Positions 51,981 to 61,478 are shown, counted from the stretch's first letter. The stretch: 64,000 bases of DNA from Pararhodobacter aggregans (GCF_003075525.1 NZ_QDDR01000007.1:124001-188000); one strand, 5' to 3'. Numbers and translations: made by a program. The notes: generated by a model not told the origin, from the letters alone.

Positions 51981-52001
51981 GGATATTTGCAGCGCAAAGA
52001 A
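51981..52001. repeat. Intergenic repeat motif, copy between gapdh and arsJ
   Basis: GGATATTTGCAGCGCAAAGA is preceded by runs of C. It differs at one base from the copy at 1345-1366 (complement) and is intercistronic in the arsenic operon. Confidence 0.6.
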
Positions 52002-52005
52002 GGGG

Positions 52006-53010
52006 TCAGAGGCTGGCGGCGATCATCCGGGCGATATCTGCCAGACGGCAGGCATAGCCCCATTCATTGTCGTACCAGGCGTAGATCTTCACCTGCGTGC
52101 CGTTGATGACCATGGTCGAGGGCCCGTCGATGATCGCCGAACGCGGGTCGTTGGTGAAATCCGACGACACCAGCGGGCGCGATTCGAAGCCGAGGATGCC
52201 CTTGAGCGGCCCGTCGGCGGCGATCTGGAAGAGCGCGTTGACCTCGTCGGCACTGGTCGCGCGCTCCACCTCGAAGACGCAATCGGTGAGCGAGGCGTTG
52301 AGCAGCGGCACGCGCACGGCGTGGCCGTTCAGGCGGCCTTTCAGTTCGGGGTAGATGACGGTGATCGCTGTGGCGGAGCCGGTCGTCGTGGGGATCAGGT
52401 TGGTCAGGGCCGAACGGGCGCGGCGCATGTCCTTGGCGGGGCGGTCGACGATGGTCTGGGTGTTGGTCACGTCATGGATCGTGGTGATCGAGCCGTGGCG
52501 GATACCGAGGCCCTCGTGGATCACCTTGACCACCGGCGCCAGGCAATTCGTCGTGCAGGAGGCGGCGGTGATGAGGTCATGGCGCGCGGGATCGTAGCCA
52601 TCGTGGTTAATGCCATAGACGAGGTTCAGCGCGCCCGACTCCTTGACCGGGGCCGAGACCACGACCTTCTTCACCCCGGCGGCGAAATAGGGGGCGAGTT
52701 TCGCCTGCGTCTTGAAGACGCCGGTGCAGTCGATGACCATGTCCACGCCGCCGAGCGGCAGCGCCTCGAGCGTCTTTTCCTGCGTCAGGCGGATCTTGTG
52801 ATCGTTGATCGTCAGCGCGCCCGGTTGGGCGGCGATCCGGGCAGGCCAGCGGCCGTGCACGCTGTCGAATTCCAGAAGCAGCGCGTGCTGGTCGGGATCG
52901 CCCGCCGGGTCGTTCAGCAGCACGATGTCACCGGCAATTCCCTGCTCGATCAGGTCGCGCAGCACGAGTTTGCCGATCCGGCCGAGGCCGTTCAGGGCGA
53001 TGCGGGGCAT
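52006..53010 (-). CDS. ArsJ-associated glyceraldehyde-3-phosphate dehydrogenase
   Basis: A 334-residue type I GAPDH. The NAD fold begins IALNGLGRIGKLVLRDL; the catalytic cysteine is C152 in TAASCTTNCLAPVVK, and the active-site His is expected in TTIHDVTNTQ. The C-terminus has WYDNEWGYACRLADI. Operon position between the arsRC fusion and arsJ identifies it as the arsenic-dedicated copy, which combines arsenate with glyceraldehyde-3-phosphate to form 1-arseno-3-phosphoglycerate for ArsJ. It may also act in central metabolism. Confidence 0.94.
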   Translation of the reverse strand: MPRIALNGLGRIGKLVLRDLIEQGIAGDIVLLNDPAGDPDQHALLLEFDSVHGRWPARIAAQPGALTINDHKIRLTQEKTLEALPLGGVDMVIDCTGVFKTQAKLAPYFAAGVKKVVVSAPVKESGALNLVYGINHDGYDPARHDLITAASCTTNCLAPVVKVIHEGLGIRHGSITTIHDVTNTQTIVDRPAKDMRRARSALTNLIPTTTGSATAITVIYPELKGRLNGHAVRVPLLNASLTDCVFEVERATSADEVNALFQIAADGPLKGILGFESRPLVSSDFTNDPRSAIIDGPSTMVINGTQVKIYAWYDNEWGYACRLADIARMIAASL

Positions 53011-53013
53011 GGG

Positions 53014-53850
53014 TCAGTCCTGCGGTTGGGTCAGGGACAGGGCGTCGACGCTGGCCTGCAGCGCCATGCGGTCAAGCGTCTCGACCGGCAGCTCGACGAA
53101 GGTCGCGATGCGGCGGCGGAGCGCGCCATAGGTGCGGGCAAAGACGATGCCCTTCTCGGCCTCGGTGCCGGTGGCGCGGGCGGGATCGGGCACGCCCCAA
53201 TGGCCGGTGATCGGCTGGCCGGGCCAGGGCGGGCATTCCTCGGCCGCGGCCGTATCGCAGACGGTGAAGACGAAATCCATCACCGGCGCGCCGTGCTGCT
53301 GGAATTCCGAGATGTGTTTCGAGCGCAGGCCATCGACCGCATGGTCATTGCGCGCCAGCACCTGCAACGCCACCGGATTCAGGCTGCTGTTGGGGTTGGT
53401 GCCGGCCGAATAGGCGTGGAACCGGGGACCGCCCAGATCGCGCAGCAGCGCCTCGGCGAAGATCGAGCGCGCCGAATTCCCCGAGCAGATGAAGAGCACG
53501 TTAAAGGTCTTGTCCGGCATGATCCGGTCCTCCTGCGGACCCCGTATCGGGGCGGTGAACTGTGGCCGCCCCCGCCCGACGTCGAGGGCGAGGTAGCCGA
53601 TCAAGGCTTCGGCCCTGTCCATCGCGACCGAGTAGTACAGGCTGCGCCCCTGCCGTTCGGCCGCGACCAGCCCGGCCGCGGTCAGATCGGCCAGGTGATG
53701 CGAAAGCGTGTTGGCCTTCAGCTCCAGCGCCTGGGCCATTTCGGTCGGGCGCACGCCGCGGGGGGCGAAGCGCATGAGCAGGCGGAACACCGCCAGCCGG
53801 TCGGGATGGCCGAGGGTCGAGAAGGCGAGGGAGGCATCTGTCGTTTCCAT
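53014..53850 (-). CDS. ArsR-ArsC fusion: regulator plus LMW arsenate reductase
   Basis: A 278-residue fusion. Residues 1-85 form an ArsR winged helix (FSTLGHPDRLAVFRLL; ALELKANTLSHHLADLTAAG). Residues 115-278 form a low-molecular-weight phosphatase-type ArsC with catalytic loop FICSGNSARSI (C122-x5-R128) and a later cysteine-containing VCDTAAAEECPPWPG. The ArsR half contains no cysteine, so the usual As(III)-binding pair is absent. It opens the arsenic operon. A short dyad overlaps the start region (53852-53869), consistent with autoregulation. Confidence 0.92.
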   Translation of the reverse strand: METTDASLAFSTLGHPDRLAVFRLLMRFAPRGVRPTEMAQALELKANTLSHHLADLTAAGLVAAERQGRSLYYSVAMDRAEALIGYLALDVGRGRPQFTAPIRGPQEDRIMPDKTFNVLFICSGNSARSIFAEALLRDLGGPRFHAYSAGTNPNSSLNPVALQVLARNDHAVDGLRSKHISEFQQHGAPVMDFVFTVCDTAAAEECPPWPGQPITGHWGVPDPARATGTEAEKGIVFARTYGALRRRIATFVELPVETLDRMALQASVDALSLTQPQD

Positions 53851-53851
53851 G

Positions 53852-53869
53852 ATTCCTGATTAGTGGAAT
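53852..53869. promoter_or_regulatory. Candidate ArsR operator upstream of the arsRC fusion
   Basis: ATTCC (53852-53856) and GGAAT (53865-53869) form a dyad with an 8-nt spacer. It directly abuts the start codon and adjoins an AT-rich TAAATAATT on the minus strand that could serve as -10. The 5' leader would be very short. Confidence 0.5.
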
Positions 53870-54118
53870 TATTTATCCGGTGCCAGTGAAGTTTTCATGA
53901 CAGCTGCGCGGCCCGGCGGCAGACCGGCGGTCCCGGGGTACATGGCAGCGAAAACTCTGGCCCGGCACCTGTGACAGGGGTGCGACGCGGGGCGGCCGGA
54001 TCGCAACCAATGCCCCCTCGCCCGGTGCCCTCAGGGGGGCCGCCGCGGCCGGTCCCGAACGGAACGCATGCGAAAGCCGCCGCCGAGGCGGGAAGGATCA
54101 TGAAACCGACGGGAAGGA

Positions 54119-54194
54119 TGGTGCCGGTGAAGGGACTCGAACCCCCGACCCACGCATTACGAATGCGTTGCTCTACCAGCTGAGCTACACCGGC
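54119..54194 (-). tRNA. tRNA-Thr (anticodon CGT)
   Basis: The minus strand folds into a standard cloverleaf. The acceptor GCCGGTG (5') pairs with CACCGGC (3'), the D-arm is GCTCAGCTGGTAGAGC, and the anticodon stem ACGCA/TGCGT encloses loop TTCGTAA. The T-arm is GTCGG...GGTTCGAGTCC-like. The CCA end is encoded (54119-54121). Anticodon CGT reads ACG. Confidence 0.96.
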
Positions 54195-54299
54195 CCGGTG
54201 CCACGCACGGGGCGCCGAAGGGCCCCGTTCTGGTGGCTGGGTCTTAGCATCGGGCCGGGGCCGTATCCAGCCCCTTTTTTCGCCCGCAGCATTGCGGGA

Positions 54300-55823
54300 T
54301 CACAGGCCCATGCGCCGTGTCTGGTTCAGGTCGATCACCTCGGCCTCGGCGGCGGCATCGTCCTTTTCGGGTTCGGGCGGGATGACATCGGCGACCTCGG
54401 GCTCCGGGGCGGGTTCGGGCTCGACCGTCTCGGGCAGATCCGCCGCGGGCAGGGCGCCGACGATCAGCGGCAGCATCTCGGTCCCGGTGGCGCTGGGGCC
54501 GGAGCTGTCGGGCGTCTCGGTCCAGCCCAGCGTGTCGAAAGCGCCGCAATGGGCGCAGAGCGCGTGCCAGCCCGCATGGACGTGGTGGCAATTCTCGCAG
54601 ACCCATTGCGGGCCCTTCGGCGCGATCAGCGCCCGGGCCAGCCAGCCGCGCACCACCTGATCGGGCGAGCCCTCGCCGCGCTCGATGGCGGCCATGATGG
54701 TCATCACGCGCTGCGTCGGGTGGGTTTCGTGCAGATCGGCCATGGCGCGGCGCGCGGCGGGGAAATCCTCGGCCGCGATCAGCAGTTCGGCGCGGGTCAT
54801 CTGCGCCTCGGGCCCCGGGGTCAGGGCGAGCAGCGGCTCGAAGCGCTTCAGCCGGGTGGAGGGGGCCTCGTCAGGGGCGATGGCGGCGAAGGCCTGGGCC
54901 AGTTCGGGATGCGGTTGGGCCTTCCACGCCCGCTTGATGAGCTTGGCGGCGGCCTGTCCCTTGCCGCGCGCAGCGAGCGCCCTCGCGGCCATCACCGCGG
55001 CAGGCACCAGTTCGGGCGATTCGCGGTTGGCCTCGATCGCCAGATCCTGCGCCAGCGCGGTATTGCCCGCGGCTTCCTCGGCCTCGGCCTGTTGCAGGGT
55101 CAGGACCGCGTCGCGGCGCTTGAACACCGGCTTCGGCAGGCGGCCCGAGCGCGTGGTTTCCAATAGCGTGCGGCGCGCGCCGGACCAGTCGCCCGCCTGG
55201 TTCTGCAGCATCAGAAGCCGGTCCTGGGTCGGCGCATGGCCGGGGCGCAGGGTCAGCGCGGTTTCGGCCAGCTTGCGGGCCTTGGTGGCATTGCCGGCCT
55301 CGACCTGCTGGGCCAGCAGCCCCTGCACGCCGACGAAGCGCGAGCGATCATCCTCCAGCAGGCGCTTGTAATAATCCTCGGCCAGGGCGGTATTGCCCTT
55401 GACCTGCGCCGCCTGCGCGATCAGCAGCGTGGTCAGCGCCTGATCTTCCAGCAGCTTCTCGGCCTTGCGGCCCTTGGTCAGGGCCTTTTCCCCCTCGCCC
55501 GCGGCCAACGCCATGAAGCCGTCAGTCAGCGCCTCCAGCCCGCGGCGGCGGCGGTTGCGTTCGAAATGGCGGCTGATCGCCGTCTCGTCGCCGTTGATGA
55601 AGCGCAGGACGGCGACGGTCAGCCCCACCAGCCGCATCAGCAGCCACAGCCCGGCCAGCAGCAGCAGCGCGGCGATGGCCATCTGCACCGGGCCGAGGGT
55701 GAACTCGGTATTGCCGACGGCCAGCCTGAGCCCCGCCTCCTGCGTCATCAGCGCCTCGGCGCCCCAGACGAGGCCCGCCACCACCGCCAGGAACAGGACG
55801 ATCTTCAGAACGGTCCAGAACAT
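54300..55823 (-). CDS. hemY: HemY-family TPR membrane protein
   Basis: A 507-residue protein. Two N-terminal membrane helices (VLKIVLFLAVVAGLVWGAEAL and MAIAALLLLAGLWLLMRLVGL) are followed by the HemY_N region with RFINGDETAISRHFERNRRRR and tetratricopeptide-like helices to about residue 380. Near the C-terminus, C409/C412 and C423/C426 form a zinc- or rubredoxin-like knuckle, and an acidic, proline-rich tail ends at RRMGL. HemY_N proteins are linked by position to haem synthesis; their biochemical role is not settled. It is downstream of mic60, 6 nt apart. Confidence 0.9.
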   Translation of the reverse strand: MFWTVLKIVLFLAVVAGLVWGAEALMTQEAGLRLAVGNTEFTLGPVQMAIAALLLLAGLWLLMRLVGLTVAVLRFINGDETAISRHFERNRRRRGLEALTDGFMALAAGEGEKALTKGRKAEKLLEDQALTTLLIAQAAQVKGNTALAEDYYKRLLEDDRSRFVGVQGLLAQQVEAGNATKARKLAETALTLRPGHAPTQDRLLMLQNQAGDWSGARRTLLETTRSGRLPKPVFKRRDAVLTLQQAEAEEAAGNTALAQDLAIEANRESPELVPAAVMAARALAARGKGQAAAKLIKRAWKAQPHPELAQAFAAIAPDEAPSTRLKRFEPLLALTPGPEAQMTRAELLIAAEDFPAARRAMADLHETHPTQRVMTIMAAIERGEGSPDQVVRGWLARALIAPKGPQWVCENCHHVHAGWHALCAHCGAFDTLGWTETPDSSGPSATGTEMLPLIVGALPAADLPETVEPEPAPEPEVADVIPPEPEKDDAAAEAEVIDLNQTRRMGL

Positions 55824-55829
55824 CGCCGC

Positions 55830-57227
55830 TTACTCCCCGTTTTCCATCTGCGCCTGAAGCTCGGCCAAAGCCGCCAGCGCCGCCAGCCGCGCATCGACCG
55901 AGCCGCGCCATGCTGCCATTTCCGCCGCCGGGCCCGCGCTCAGCGCATCCAGCTCGGTCAGCGCGCCCGGCAGGTCGCCCGCCCGCACACGCGCCTCGGC
56001 GCGCGACAGGATGGCGTCGGTATCGTTGCCCTCACGCGGGGCCAGCGACCGGGCGCCGGTCTGCGCGCGCAGGAAATCCGTGACCCGCTCGCCCAGCGAG
56101 GCGCCGGGCGCCACCGGATCGGCGGCCAGCGCGCGGCGGGCATTGCCCGCGAAACCCGCCTGGATCTCGGCCAGCGTCGGCAGCCCCTCGCCCATCGGCC
56201 TGAGGTCGGCGGGCACGTCACCCAGCGTTGCCAGCGCGCCGGGTGAAGGCGCCCCCGATTCGGCGGCGGCGACCAGTTCGGCCAGCGCCGCACGGCGGGC
56301 GATGCGCTGCTGGGCGGCGGCGACATCTTCCTCGCGGGCGTCGAGCGAATCGGCCCGGGCGTCGATGGCGGCGCGGGCCTCGGCCATGGCGGCGGCGACC
56401 GAGCCCATGATGCGGGTGTCGATCCCCGATTCCAGCGTCTCGATCCGGGCAGCCAGCGCCTCGACCGGGGCCTCGGCCGGGGTCGCGCTTTCCAGCGCGG
56501 CGATGCGGGCCTCCAGCGGCGCGAGGTCGGTGGTGGCGGGGGGCCGGGCCTCGAGCGCGGTGACCCGGTCGTCCAGCCCGCCGTCGCCCTGATCCTCGAG
56601 CGCGGCGATGCGCGCCTCGAGCCGCGAGACGGCCTCGCTGTCGCTGCCGCCGTTGGCGGATTCGAGCGCCTGCACGCGGCGCAGCAGGTCAGGGTCAGCC
56701 GCGCCGCCCTGCCAGCCGTTGGGCAGGAAGATCAACACCACCAGCGCGCCCAGCACCGCCGCGGCGAACCCGCCGAAGATGAGGGGCATGGCGCTGCTGC
56801 CCGCAGGCGCGGGCGGCGGGGGCGGGGGCGGCAGGGGTGCAGGTGTCGGTTCCGGCTCGGCGGGGGTCACGGGCTCCGTGGCGGGCAGGGCGGCTTCGGG
56901 CTCGGCCGGGGCGGGCCGGGGATCCTCGACCACCGGGGCCGGGGGTTCGGGGTCCGAGACGGCCGGGTCCAGCGTAACCGGCGCGGGGTCCGCGACCTCG
57001 GGATCCGTGCCCTCGGCAGGCGGGGCTTCCGGCACGGGATCGGGCGTCGGCGGTTCGGGATCGCTGACCGCGGCGGAATCGGCGGGGTCCGGGTATTGGG
57101 GCGAGAGGTCCGGGCTTTCGCCCTCCGCCTGCGCGGGGCTTCCTGCGGCGATCTCGGCCTCGTCGATCGGCGTGGATTTGCCGCCCTCCTTGGGCGTCCT
57201 GGTGCGGTTGCTGGTCTTGCGGGCCAT
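55830..57227 (-). CDS. Bacterial Mic60 / mitofilin-domain protein
   Basis: A 465-residue membrane protein. Residues 1-145 are acidic and proline-rich, including a run of seven prolines near 133-139. A single membrane helix (about 147-168, MPLIFGGFAAAVLGALVVLIF) is followed by a coiled-coil region (about 175-300) and a C-terminal mitofilin signature (about 330-460, with FAGNARRAL and GDLPGALTELDALS). Alphaproteobacterial Mic60 shapes intracytoplasmic membranes and is encoded in hem clusters. It lies between hemD and hemY. Confidence 0.9.
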   Translation of the reverse strand: MARKTSNRTRTPKEGGKSTPIDEAEIAAGSPAQAEGESPDLSPQYPDPADSAAVSDPEPPTPDPVPEAPPAEGTDPEVADPAPVTLDPAVSDPEPPAPVVEDPRPAPAEPEAALPATEPVTPAEPEPTPAPLPPPPPPPAPAGSSAMPLIFGGFAAAVLGALVVLIFLPNGWQGGAADPDLLRRVQALESANGGSDSEAVSRLEARIAALEDQGDGGLDDRVTALEARPPATTDLAPLEARIAALESATPAEAPVEALAARIETLESGIDTRIMGSVAAAMAEARAAIDARADSLDAREEDVAAAQQRIARRAALAELVAAAESGAPSPGALATLGDVPADLRPMGEGLPTLAEIQAGFAGNARRALAADPVAPGASLGERVTDFLRAQTGARSLAPREGNDTDAILSRAEARVRAGDLPGALTELDALSAGPAAEMAAWRGSVDARLAALAALAELQAQMENGE

Positions 57228-57314
57228 CGGAACCTCCCCGTCACCGGTTCAAACGTCAGAGCCGCCCGGAAATTCGGGCGCTTCCCTGTTACTTAGCTCG
57301 CCCCCTGCCCGGTC

Positions 57315-58016
57315 TCAACCCGCCGGGGCATTCTGCGACAACGCTTCCGTCACGGCGCGCAGCATGGCGGAGCCATCCGGGGCCCCGGCGACGATTGCGC
57401 GGGCGGCGAGCGGATCGGGTAAAGCCGCCCGCGCCGCCGGGCTGATGACCACCGGCAGCAGGTCCGGCAGCGCCAGAACCCCCGACTGGCGCCCCAAGGC
57501 CGCCGCCGCCCGGGGCGAGAAGAGCGGCGCCACGATCCGCCGGCCCCGGGGCAGCAGATCCGCAGGCAGGGGCAGCGCCCGGGCCTCGTACAGCGCCACG
57601 CCGTCGATATCGAGACCGGGCACCGCCCCGGCGATCTGGCGCGCCAGATGCCGCCCATGGGCATGGACCAGCCGCCCCGCCGGGCGGTCGGCGTTCAGAA
57701 GCGCCAGCAGCGACACCGCATCGCCCCCGGCCTCGTGCGGCAGGAACCCGGCCCGGGCCGCCGACCGCGCCGTGGCGGGTCCGACGCACCAGGCGGGCAA
57801 GGGCGGAAGCGGCGGCAGGAAGGGCACGGCATTGGCCGAGGTCAGCACCAGCCCCGATGCGCCCTCGAACACGGCGGGGTCGAAGGGCAGGCCCACCACC
57901 TCGGACAGGGGCGCGATCAGCGCCTCATGCGGCGGGCAGGCGGCCGCGGCCTCGGCGGCGAAGCGGCGGGCCTGCGGCAGCGGGCGGGTTATCAGCAGGA
58001 TCGGCGGGCGGGTCAT
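57315..58016 (-). CDS. hemD: Uroporphyrinogen-III synthase
   Basis: A 233-residue, poorly conserved enzyme that cyclises hydroxymethylbilane with inversion of ring D. N-terminal RPPILLITRPLPQARRFAAEA and the segment LVLTSANAVPFL are HemD-typical, and GDAVSLLALLNADRPAGRLVHAHGRHLAR matches the hinge to the second lobe. Context supports it: mic60 and hemY follow, as in other alphaproteobacteria. hemC is not adjacent in this window. Confidence 0.9.
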   Translation of the reverse strand: MTRPPILLITRPLPQARRFAAEAAAACPPHEALIAPLSEVVGLPFDPAVFEGASGLVLTSANAVPFLPPLPPLPAWCVGPATARSAARAGFLPHEAGGDAVSLLALLNADRPAGRLVHAHGRHLARQIAGAVPGLDIDGVALYEARALPLPADLLPRGRRIVAPLFSPRAAAALGRQSGVLALPDLLPVVISPAARAALPDPLAARAIVAGAPDGSAMLRAVTEALSQNAPAG

Positions 58017-58095
58017 GGAAAACGGGCCTTGGGGTCAGCCGCACCCTACCCCCCGGCCCGGGGCGCCCGCAACCGCAAGCCGCCCCGGTGCGGGG

Positions 58096-58781
<686 letters not shown>

Positions 58782-58785
<4 letters not shown>

Positions 58786-59531
58786 TCGGAATCCCCCAGA
58801 TAGGCCTCGCGCACGGCGGGATCGTTGCGGATCTCCTCGACCGAGCCGGAGGCGATGATGCGGCCATAGACCAGCACGCTCAGCCGGTCGGCCAGCGCGA
58901 AAACCGCGTCCATGTCGTGTTCGATCAGCAGGATCGGCGCCTGCGCCTTGAGCCCGCGCAGGAAGTCGACCAGCGCGCCCACGCCCTCGGCCCCCATGCC
59001 CGCCATCGGCTCATCGAGCAGGAAGCAGGCGGGTTCCAGCGCCAGCGCCACGGCGATCTCCAGAAGCCGCCGCTCGCCATGGCTGAGTTCGGCCGAGGGC
59101 ACGCTGGCGCGCCCGGCAAGGCCGACCTTGGCCAGAATCGCCTCGGCCTCGTCCCGCAGGCGGCGGTCGTGCATCACCGGCTTGAGGAAGCGGAAGGAAT
59201 GACCCTGCCGCGCCTGCAAACCCAGCATGACGTTGCGCCGCGCCGAATATTCCGGGATCAGCGAGGAGATCTGGAAGCTGCGCCCCAGCCCCAGCCGCGC
59301 CCGCTGCGCCACGCTGAGGCCGGTGATGTCGCGGCCCTTGAAGGTGATGGTCCCGGCATCGGGCGCGATCCGGCCCGAGATCTGGCCGATCAGCGTGGAT
59401 TTCCCAGCCCCGTTCGGCCCGATCAGCGCGTGGATCTCGCCGGGCATCAGGGTCAGCGACACGTCGTCGGTGGCTTTCAGCGCGCCGAAGCTCTTGGACA
59501 GGTGGGAAAGGCTCAGAACCGGGTCAACCAA
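58782..59531 (-). CDS. livG: Branched-chain-type ABC importer ATPase LivG
   Basis: A 249-residue ATP-binding subunit. Walker A LIGPNGAGKSTLIGQ, signature AELSHGERRLLEIAVAL, Walker B CFLLDEPMAGMG and H-loop LLIEHDMDAVFALADRL are all intact. The C-terminal VREAYLGDSE is typical of LivG. It forms the ATPase dimer with LivF. It overlaps livM by 8 bp upstream and livF downstream, so the whole set is translationally coupled. Confidence 0.94.
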
Positions 59532-60501
59532 GGCGCTCCCTCCCCGCGATCAGGGTGACGATGCCGCCGCGCGCAAAGAGCACGGTCAGCAGCAGCACAA
59601 GGCCCAGCCAGAGCCGCCAATGCTCGGTCATGCCGCCGAAGATCACCTCGAAGCCGACCAGCACCGCCGCCCCCGCGACCGGCCCGAACAGCCGCCCGGT
59701 GCCGCCGAGGATGATGATGACGATCAACTCGCCGGACATGGTCCAGGCCATCGCCGCCGGGCTGGCGAAGCGCGACAGATCCGCCATCAGCGCCCCCGCA
59801 AGCCCGGTAATCATCGCCGAGATGACGAAGGCCGCCAGCTTGATCCCGAAGGGCGAGATGCCGACCGCCGCCACCCGGTCCGGGTTCTGCCGGATCGCCA
59901 TCAGCGCCGCCCCGAAGCGCGAGGCCCGGATCAGCGCGAAAGCACCGATCGCCAGCATCAAGAGGCACCAGCAGAGGATGAACAGGTTCCAGGGCCGCAT
60001 CGTGTTCAGCCCGGGGAAGGTGTTGCGCACATAGATCGGCAGGCCGTCCTCGCCGCCATAGGTCGGCCAGGAGATGGCGAAGTAATAGACCATCTGCGCG
60101 AAGGCGAGCGTAATCATGATGAAGAAAATGCCCGAGGTGCGCAGGCTGAAGGCGCCGATCACCGCCGCCAGCAACCCCGCCGCGATCATGGCGACGGGCC
60201 AGATGATGAGCATCTGGTTGGCCCCGGCGATGCCCAGAAAGGTCTCGCCATTGAAGGCATGCTGCGCGGCGATCCCGGCGACATAGCCGCCGACGCCGAA
60301 ATAGACCGCATGCCCGAACGAGACCATGCCACCCAGCCCCAGGGCGATGTTCAGCCCGACCGCGGCCAGGGCGAAGATGGCGATCCGGGTGAAGACGGTG
60401 ATGGTGAAGGGCGAGCCCGCCCAATAGGCCCAGAGCGGCACCAGCAGCAGCCCGAGCGCCAGCACGGCATTGAGCGCATATTCTCGGCGTTTGTCAGGCA
60501 T
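59524..60501 (-). CDS. livM: Branched-chain-type ABC importer permease LivM
   Basis: A 325-residue permease with about ten hydrophobic segments. AVGLNIALGLGGMVSFGHAVYFGVGGYVAG and the loop IRASRFGAALMAIRQNPDRVAAVGI are the LivM hallmarks, the latter being the EAA-like contact for the ATPases. It forms the channel with LivH in the inner membrane. The start at 60501 overlaps livH by 8 bp. Confidence 0.93.
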   Translation of the reverse strand: MPDKRREYALNAVLALGLLLVPLWAYWAGSPFTITVFTRIAIFALAAVGLNIALGLGGMVSFGHAVYFGVGGYVAGIAAQHAFNGETFLGIAGANQMLIIWPVAMIAAGLLAAVIGAFSLRTSGIFFIMITLAFAQMVYYFAISWPTYGGEDGLPIYVRNTFPGLNTMRPWNLFILCWCLLMLAIGAFALIRASRFGAALMAIRQNPDRVAAVGISPFGIKLAAFVISAMITGLAGALMADLSRFASPAAMAWTMSGELIVIIILGGTGRLFGPVAGAAVLVGFEVIFGGMTEHWRLWLGLVLLLTVLFARGGIVTLIAGRERLG

Positions 60502-61411
60502 GGACGGGGAACAATCCCTTGGGCCGGATGACCAGAATGAGGGCCATCAGCAGATAGACGAGGATCGAGGCCAGCGCGGCACCGGCGCCCGAGGCCTTGC
60601 TGGGGTCGAGGAACAGCGCGAAGACCTGCGGCAGCAGGAAGCGGCCCATCGTGTCGATGACCCCCACCAGAAGCGCGCCGACCATGGCGCCCCGGATCGA
60701 CCCGATCCCGCCGATGACGATGACCACGAAGGCCAGGATCAGCACGGGCTCGCCCATGCCGACCTGCACCGATTGCACCGCGCCGACCAGCGCCCCGGCC
60801 AGCCCCGCCAGCGCCGCGCCCAGCGCGAAGACCACGGTATAGAGGGCGCGGATGTTGACGCCGAGGGCGGCGATCATCTCGCGGTCATTCTCGCCCGCGC
60901 GGATGCGGATGCCGAGCCTCGTGCGCCCGATCAGCAGCCACAGCCCCAGCGCCACACCGATCCCGGCCACGATCAGCGCCAGCCGGTAAAGCGGATAGGG
61001 CGTCAGGCCCAGATCCACGGTGCCGGTCAGAAGCGGCGGCACGTCCAGATAGAGCGGGAAGGGCCCGAACAGGATCTTGGTCCCCTCGGACAGGATCAGG
61101 ATCAGCGCGAAGGTCGCCAGCACCTGATCGAGGTGATCGCGCGTATAGAGGCGGCGCATCACCGTCACCTCGATCAGCGCGCCCGCGGCGGCGGCGGCGG
61201 CCATCCCGGCGGCAAGGCCCAGCCAGAAATTGCCGGTCAGCCCGGCGGCGGCGGCGCAGAAGAAGGCGCCGATCATGAAGAGCGAGCCATGCGCCAGATT
61301 GATGAGCCCCATCACCCCGAAGACCAGCGTCAGGCCCGCGGACATGAGGAACAGCATCAGCCCGAATTGCAGGCCGTTCAGGAATTGTTCGAAAAGAAGA
61401 GCGGCTGTCAC
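60494..61411 (-). CDS. livH: Branched-chain-type ABC importer permease LivH, GTG start
   Basis: A 305-residue permease. The signature FLMSAGLTLVFGVMGLINLAHGSLFMIGA near the N-terminus identifies LivH, and IRAGENDREMIAALGVNIRALY is the ATPase-contact loop. GTG 61411 is preceded by GGGGGGTAAC. It is separated from livK by 67 nt that contain a stable hairpin, while livHMGF overlap one another. Confidence 0.93.
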   Translation of the reverse strand: MTAALLFEQFLNGLQFGLMLFLMSAGLTLVFGVMGLINLAHGSLFMIGAFFCAAAAGLTGNFWLGLAAGMAAAAAAGALIEVTVMRRLYTRDHLDQVLATFALILILSEGTKILFGPFPLYLDVPPLLTGTVDLGLTPYPLYRLALIVAGIGVALGLWLLIGRTRLGIRIRAGENDREMIAALGVNIRALYTVVFALGAALAGLAGALVGAVQSVQVGMGEPVLILAFVVIVIGGIGSIRGAMVGALLVGVIDTMGRFLLPQVFALFLDPSKASGAGAALASILVYLLMALILVIRPKGLFPVHA

Positions 61412-61440
61412 GTTACCCCCCGGACCGGCCGAATGGATGG

Positions 61441-61471
61441 GAGGGGCGCGGGCCTGGGCCGCGCGCCCCTC
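61441..61471 (-). terminator. Intercistronic hairpin between livK and livH
   Basis: GAGGGGCGCG (61441-61450) pairs with CGCGCCCCTC (61462-61471) over 10 bp, directly after the livK stop on the minus strand. There is no T-tract, so it more likely protects the livK mRNA 3' end than terminates transcription fully. Confidence 0.6.
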
Positions 61472-61478
61472 GCGGGGG

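Noticed and set aside
53851-54194. tRNA-Thr as integration site for an arsenic island
   Set aside because: The tRNA 3' end faces the ars genes, but no integrase, no direct repeat of the tRNA end and no composition shift were seen.
54283-54298. CCCGCA/TGCGGG hairpin as the hemY terminator
   Set aside because: The adjacent tract is A-rich, not T-rich, on the hemY strand, and on the plus strand the T run precedes the stem.
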